Positions 15,591 through 18,438 of a stretch of DNA of 18,438 nt are shown piece by piece (the first letter of the stretch is position 1; the number at the start of each line of letters is the position of its first letter). Position numbers and translations under genes: made by a program. The stretch spans positions 1 through 18,438 of the forward strand of contig JARIHB010000122.1 of NCBI GenBank assembly GCA_029288515.1. Direction: 5' to 3'. Origin of the DNA: Candidatus Saccharimonadota bacterium. GTDB lineage: Bacteria > Patescibacteriota > Saccharimonadia > Saccharimonadales > UBA4665. The notes beneath the pieces were generated by a model. That model ran no database searches. It was not told the DNA's origin and was given only the letters and a program-made list of their open reading frames with translations.

Positions 15591-16705
15591 GCGATTGCCT
15601 CCGTAGCTTGCTTGAAATCTTTATAGCTTTTATCGAACGTAATATGCTTGCTCCACTCCCAGCCGTTTTGCTGGAGTGTGTTGTAGAGCACCTGGTTGGA
15701 CAGAATATCGGTGATACCTTGGGCGAGGGCGGCCGGTGTCGGTTCGGTTACAATGCCGGTAACGCCGCCTCGAACGCTGTCGCGCAGCCCGTCGACATCG
15801 TATACGACGGCCGGTGTCCCCTGGCTGGCCGCTTCAGTAACAATCAATCCCCATCCCTCTTTTACAGAGGTAACGGTAATGATATGGCAGCGCTGCATGA
15901 GCTCTACCTTTTGACGATTGTTTACCCGCCCCAGGCATTGGATATCCTGGCGGAAGGGGCTGCGCTCGATGCGCTGCAGTACCGTTTCACCGTACTGCCC
16001 ACCGGTATCACCGGCAATGATCAGCCGCAGGCGGGGTATGCGGCGTTTGGCTTTTTCAAACGCTTGTAACTGGTCGGTTGTACGTTTCATGCCGCGCATT
16101 GCGCCCAACGACAGCATGGTTGGCTGAGGATATTTACATACGTCTTCGAGCCGTACGACCGGTTTAATTTCAATACCCTCAGAAATAATGTGCGTCCGTG
16201 ACGGATGCCAGCCAAAGCGTGCCAGGTCGCGCTTAGTGCTTTCTGAAACAGTAATTAACGGCGCCCTGGCAAGCGCCAGCAGGCGGGTCGCTAATGGCTC
16301 TAGTACATAATAGCCAAAATGACTGAACGGTTTTCGCGTTTCGAAGTACCAAATCTCGCGCGCCAGTTGGTGGTACAGGGCGATGCCTTTGCTTTTGCCG
16401 CGGAAGAACAGACTGAAATACGGCGCCGTATTGACAGTTTCGATTACCAAATCAAACGTACCGCGCAGGTGACGTAGATAGTATGCCAGTGCCTGGAAAC
16501 TATGGACGTAGCGGTTAGTGCCCACCCGGATAATATGCACGCCGTCCAATGTTTCGGTGGCTTGAGATTCACCGTGGCGGGCGGTGAGCAGTGTAACGGT
16601 ATGACCTTCGGCAACCTGACGTTTCATCAATTCGCGCAGCACCACCTCGGCGCCGCCGTATCCGGGATGGGTGTAATCTTTCCATGCAAGCCACAGAATG
16701 TTCAT
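15587..16705 (-). CDS. Family 4 glycosyltransferase
   Basis: The 372-residue protein has a GT-B fold. The N-terminal domain opens with MNILWLAWKDYTHPGYGGAEVVLRELMKR, the glycine-rich acceptor loop typical of GT4. The C-terminal domain carries MLSLGAMRGMKRT and the EX7E motif (E283 and E291, in KEGWGLIVTEA), which binds the nucleotide-sugar donor in retaining enzymes. It probably adds a sugar to a lipid-linked intermediate at the inner face of the membrane. The gene overlaps both neighbours by 4 bases (ATGA). The only Shine-Dalgarno-like run (AAAGG) is too far from the ATG, so translation is probably coupled to the upstream gene. Donor and linkage are unknown. Confidence 0.92.
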   Translation of the reverse strand: MNILWLAWKDYTHPGYGGAEVVLRELMKRQVAEGHTVTLLTARHGESQATETLDGVHIIRVGTNRYVHSFQALAYYLRHLRGTFDLVIETVNTAPYFSLFFRGKSKGIALYHQLAREIWYFETRKPFSHFGYYVLEPLATRLLALARAPLITVSESTKRDLARFGWHPSRTHIISEGIEIKPVVRLEDVCKYPQPTMLSLGAMRGMKRTTDQLQAFEKAKRRIPRLRLIIAGDTGGQYGETVLQRIERSPFRQDIQCLGRVNNRQKVELMQRCHIITVTSVKEGWGLIVTEAASQGTPAVVYDVDGLRDSVRGGVTGIVTEPTPAALAQGITDILSNQVLYNTLQQNGWEWSKHITFDKSYKDFKQATEAIA

Positions 16706-17718
16706 ATGTTTACGCGCTGCCTTTCGTTGAACATGACCATTGGTGCGCCCTCGGCAATGTCGTGCAGCGCGTCGTTATTGCTTACATGACGCCGTACGAC
16801 ATACAGTGGCCGATTGGTTACCTCTGCCTGAATGTTGGCGATATACAGTGATATAAGACCGAGGCAGGCCAGCACAACGCCAACCAGCATAACGAGCAAT
16901 ATGGCGAGCATTGCGGTACCCCGGATTTGCCAGCCTAGCGGGTCATTTAACATATAGCGCTCCACGTACATAACGATGCCTGTGGGCGTAGCAGTAGTGA
17001 GAATAATAATGCCCAGATAGCCAGCAAGTTTAAGCGGTACCAGGCTGTAATGAGTAAACGAATTTACCGCCAGCCCGAAGAGCTTCCGGAAGGTATATGA
17101 GCGCTCGCCAGCAAGACGCTCGGCGGCTTTAAAATGGATGTAATCGCGTTTAAACCCTAACCAGTCGATAAGCCCTCTGGTAAGCCGGTTCCGTTCTGTA
17201 AGCTGCGTAAAAGCGTCCATGACTTTTCGGTCTATCAGCCTGAAGTCGGTGGCGTGCGGCGTTATGGTGGTTTGGGTAATTTTTTGCATTATTTGGTAAA
17301 AACGGGCGCTTGACCATTTTTTGAACCATCCCTCATTTTTGCTGTATTCCCGCACGCCAACTACTACATCTGCGCCCTGCTGCCATTTTTGAATGAACTT
17401 ACAGATAAGGCTTGGCGGATGTTGCATATCTGCGTCGATCATAATCGCTGCATTACCGCGTGCGGCATGCAAGCCAGCACTCACCGCCGCCTCTTTGCCA
17501 AAATTGCGGGCAAACTCAACCAGGCGTATACGCCGGTCGTGCCGGGCTAATGTTTCAATTTCCTGTACTGAATTATCGGTGCTGCCGTCGTCTACGAAGA
17601 TGAATTCAAATGCGTAGCGTAGGCGTTTTGTGCAACGATTAAGCTCGCGGTGCAAGGCACCTATATTGAGAGCTTCGTTATGCACTGGAATAATAATAGA
17701 TATCAAATTCTCATTCAT
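16702..17718 (-). CDS. GtrB/DPM1-like polyprenyl-phosphate glycosyltransferase
   Basis: The product is 338 residues from the chosen start. ISIIIPVHNEALNIG opens a GT2 domain with FVDDGSTDNS (41-50), DADMQHPP (95-102, the metal-binding motif), ATDFRLIDRKV (156-166) and RLAGERSYTFRKL (201-213). Two hydrophobic segments follow (about 230-251 and 266-293), the layout of GtrB, ArnC and CPS-53-type enzymes. These transfer a sugar from a nucleotide donor to undecaprenyl phosphate, making the substrate of GT-C enzymes, two of which appear downstream in this operon. The open frame runs upstream to 17847, but those 43 codons lie inside the flippase gene and have no family similarity. The true ATG at 17718 shares one base with the flippase stop (TAATG) and has AGAAGG just before it. 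Confidence 0.92.
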   Translation of the reverse strand: MNENLISIIIPVHNEALNIGALHRELNRCTKRLRYAFEFIFVDDGSTDNSVQEIETLARHDRRIRLVEFARNFGKEAAVSAGLHAARGNAAIMIDADMQHPPSLICKFIQKWQQGADVVVGVREYSKNEGWFKKWSSARFYQIMQKITQTTITPHATDFRLIDRKVMDAFTQLTERNRLTRGLIDWLGFKRDYIHFKAAERLAGERSYTFRKLFGLAVNSFTHYSLVPLKLAGYLGIIILTTATPTGIVMYVERYMLNDPLGWQIRGTAMLAILLVMLVGVVLACLGLISLYIANIQAEVTNRPLYVVRRHVSNNDALHDIAEGAPMVMFNERQRVNI

Positions 17719-18411
17719 TACCTTCTTCTTGTATAAGCTGCCCAGCCGATAAGCGTTAACAGCATGACAAGTCCCCCTATATCCAAACTTGTTACGATTG
17801 CACGTAGCGAACCATGATGTACTGCTAGCAGTACGTAGGTCGCACACGCGCCAATAATAATTACGGGTGCGACGGCATAGCGTCGCAGCGCCATGTAGTA
17901 CGAAACAATTAAATTGATAATGGAAACAATGAAGATTCCTACACTCATGAGCGGTAACAGCGGTGCGGTGGCTGCATAAGCCGGGCCCATTAGCAGCGAC
18001 ATGACAGGCTGCGGCGCAACGATGAATACAACCAGCACCGGTAAACCGGTAACGATCAGCAAGCCCAGCGATTTTATGAGCAATTGCCGGTTACGATCGG
18101 CTGGCGCACCAACGCGCACCATGGGTATAAGCACTGAGGCGACCGACGCCGTTACAAAAAATATAATCCGGGCAACGCTTGCCATACCGGCATATAAACC
18201 GGCAGTATGCGGATCAAAAAAATGCTTTACCACTATGACGTCAACGCTGTATTGCAACGTTACGATAAGCGACCCCGTAAGCACGAGCAGCCCATACGGT
18301 AGCTCGGGCCGCAGCATGCGCACATCAGGCGGGTTCCACACCTGCTTGTTTGCCGGGTGAAAAAGGCCGCCCCGGCGCGCCCAGATAATGGCGTATATAC
18401 TGGCTAGACTC
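17718..18411 (-). CDS. Wzx/MOP-superfamily oligosaccharide flippase, C-terminal part
   Basis: About 231 C-terminal residues remain; the 5' part is lost at the contig end. The sequence is strongly hydrophobic, with around six membrane helices. It resembles the second half of polysaccharide-type MOP flippases: TLQYSVDVIVVKHFFDPHTAGLYAGMASVARIIFFVTASVASVLIPMV, then GLLIVTGLPVLVVF and MGPAYAATAPLLPLMSVGIF. Such proteins move lipid-linked oligosaccharides from the inner to the outer face of the membrane, which fits the glycosyltransferases downstream. An apparent ATG at 18428, giving MCIRDR, lies in adapter sequence and is not a start; real coding begins at or after 18410. The gene is first of the visible operon, but upstream members may be missing. 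Confidence 0.82.
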
Positions 18412-18438
18412 CTGTCTCTTATACACATCTGACGCTGC
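18412..18438. other. Tn5/Nextera library adapter left on the contig end
   Basis: CTGTCTCTTATACACATCT is the 19-bp Tn5 mosaic end, and it is followed by GACGCTGC, the start of the Nextera read-1-side adapter. This is sequencing-library sequence, not genome. Read on the minus strand it supplies the MCIRDR start that is a known false N-terminus in metagenomic proteins. Confidence 0.97.

Noticed and set aside
17719..17847. N-terminal extension of the GtrB-like protein (43 extra residues)
   Set aside because: It lies wholly inside the flippase gene, lacks family similarity, and the ATG at 17718 has a ribosome site and a TAATG junction.
1..18411. Mobile elements, phage genes, CRISPR arrays, tRNA or rRNA genes
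   Set aside because: I looked for transposase or integrase motifs, spaced direct repeats and tRNA-like cloverleafs and saw none; a covariance-model search was not possible.

Overview
The window reads as a bacterial contig of about 18.4 kb, cut inside a gene at both ends. UGA works as an ordinary stop (the deacetylase gene ends in TGA, and several ATGA overlaps use it), which argues against the UGA-recoding SR1/Gracilibacteria lineages. Peptidoglycan genes beside a surface-glycan cluster, tight gene packing, and a multi-domain sensor kinase would suit a Candidatus Saccharibacteria (TM7)-like or other small-genome bacterium. That placement is an inference from general resemblance; no phylogenetic marker was tested. 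The last 27 bases are not genomic: they are Tn5/Nextera library adapter.

Plus strand, 1-7452. The region opens with the C-terminal end of a D-alanine--D-alanine ligase-type ATP-grasp enzyme, then a membrane-anchored NodB-family polysaccharide deacetylase. Next come an extended -10 promoter, a 15-residue leucine-rich leader ORF and a hairpin over its stop codon, together a candidate leucine attenuator. Leucyl-tRNA synthetase (leuS) follows, and then a two-gene signalling pair: a 1086-residue sensor histidine kinase (STAS-like domain, seven membrane segments, CHASE, PAS, kinase core) and a stand-alone receiver protein.

Convergence point, 7453-7535. A 10-bp perfect hairpin separates the plus-strand signalling pair from the end of the minus-strand operon.

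Minus strand, 18411 down to 7536. This looks like one nine-gene operon with overlapping or nearly touching genes: a partial Wzx/MOP-type flippase, a GtrB/DPM1-like GT2 glycosyltransferase, a GT4 glycosyltransferase, a second GT2 enzyme, a polysaccharide pyruvyl transferase, a 1203-residue membrane protein with two beta-sandwich-like ectodomain repeats, a second GT-C-like polytopic protein, a proline-rich four-pass membrane protein and a small secreted two-cysteine protein. Together these could build a lipid-linked glycan, decorate it with pyruvate, flip it and modify it on the outer face. The last two genes have no recognised family and are the best candidates for lineage-specific surface functions. 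No stretch longer than 300 bases lacks a gene, and I saw no tRNA, rRNA, CRISPR array, insertion sequence or phage gene.
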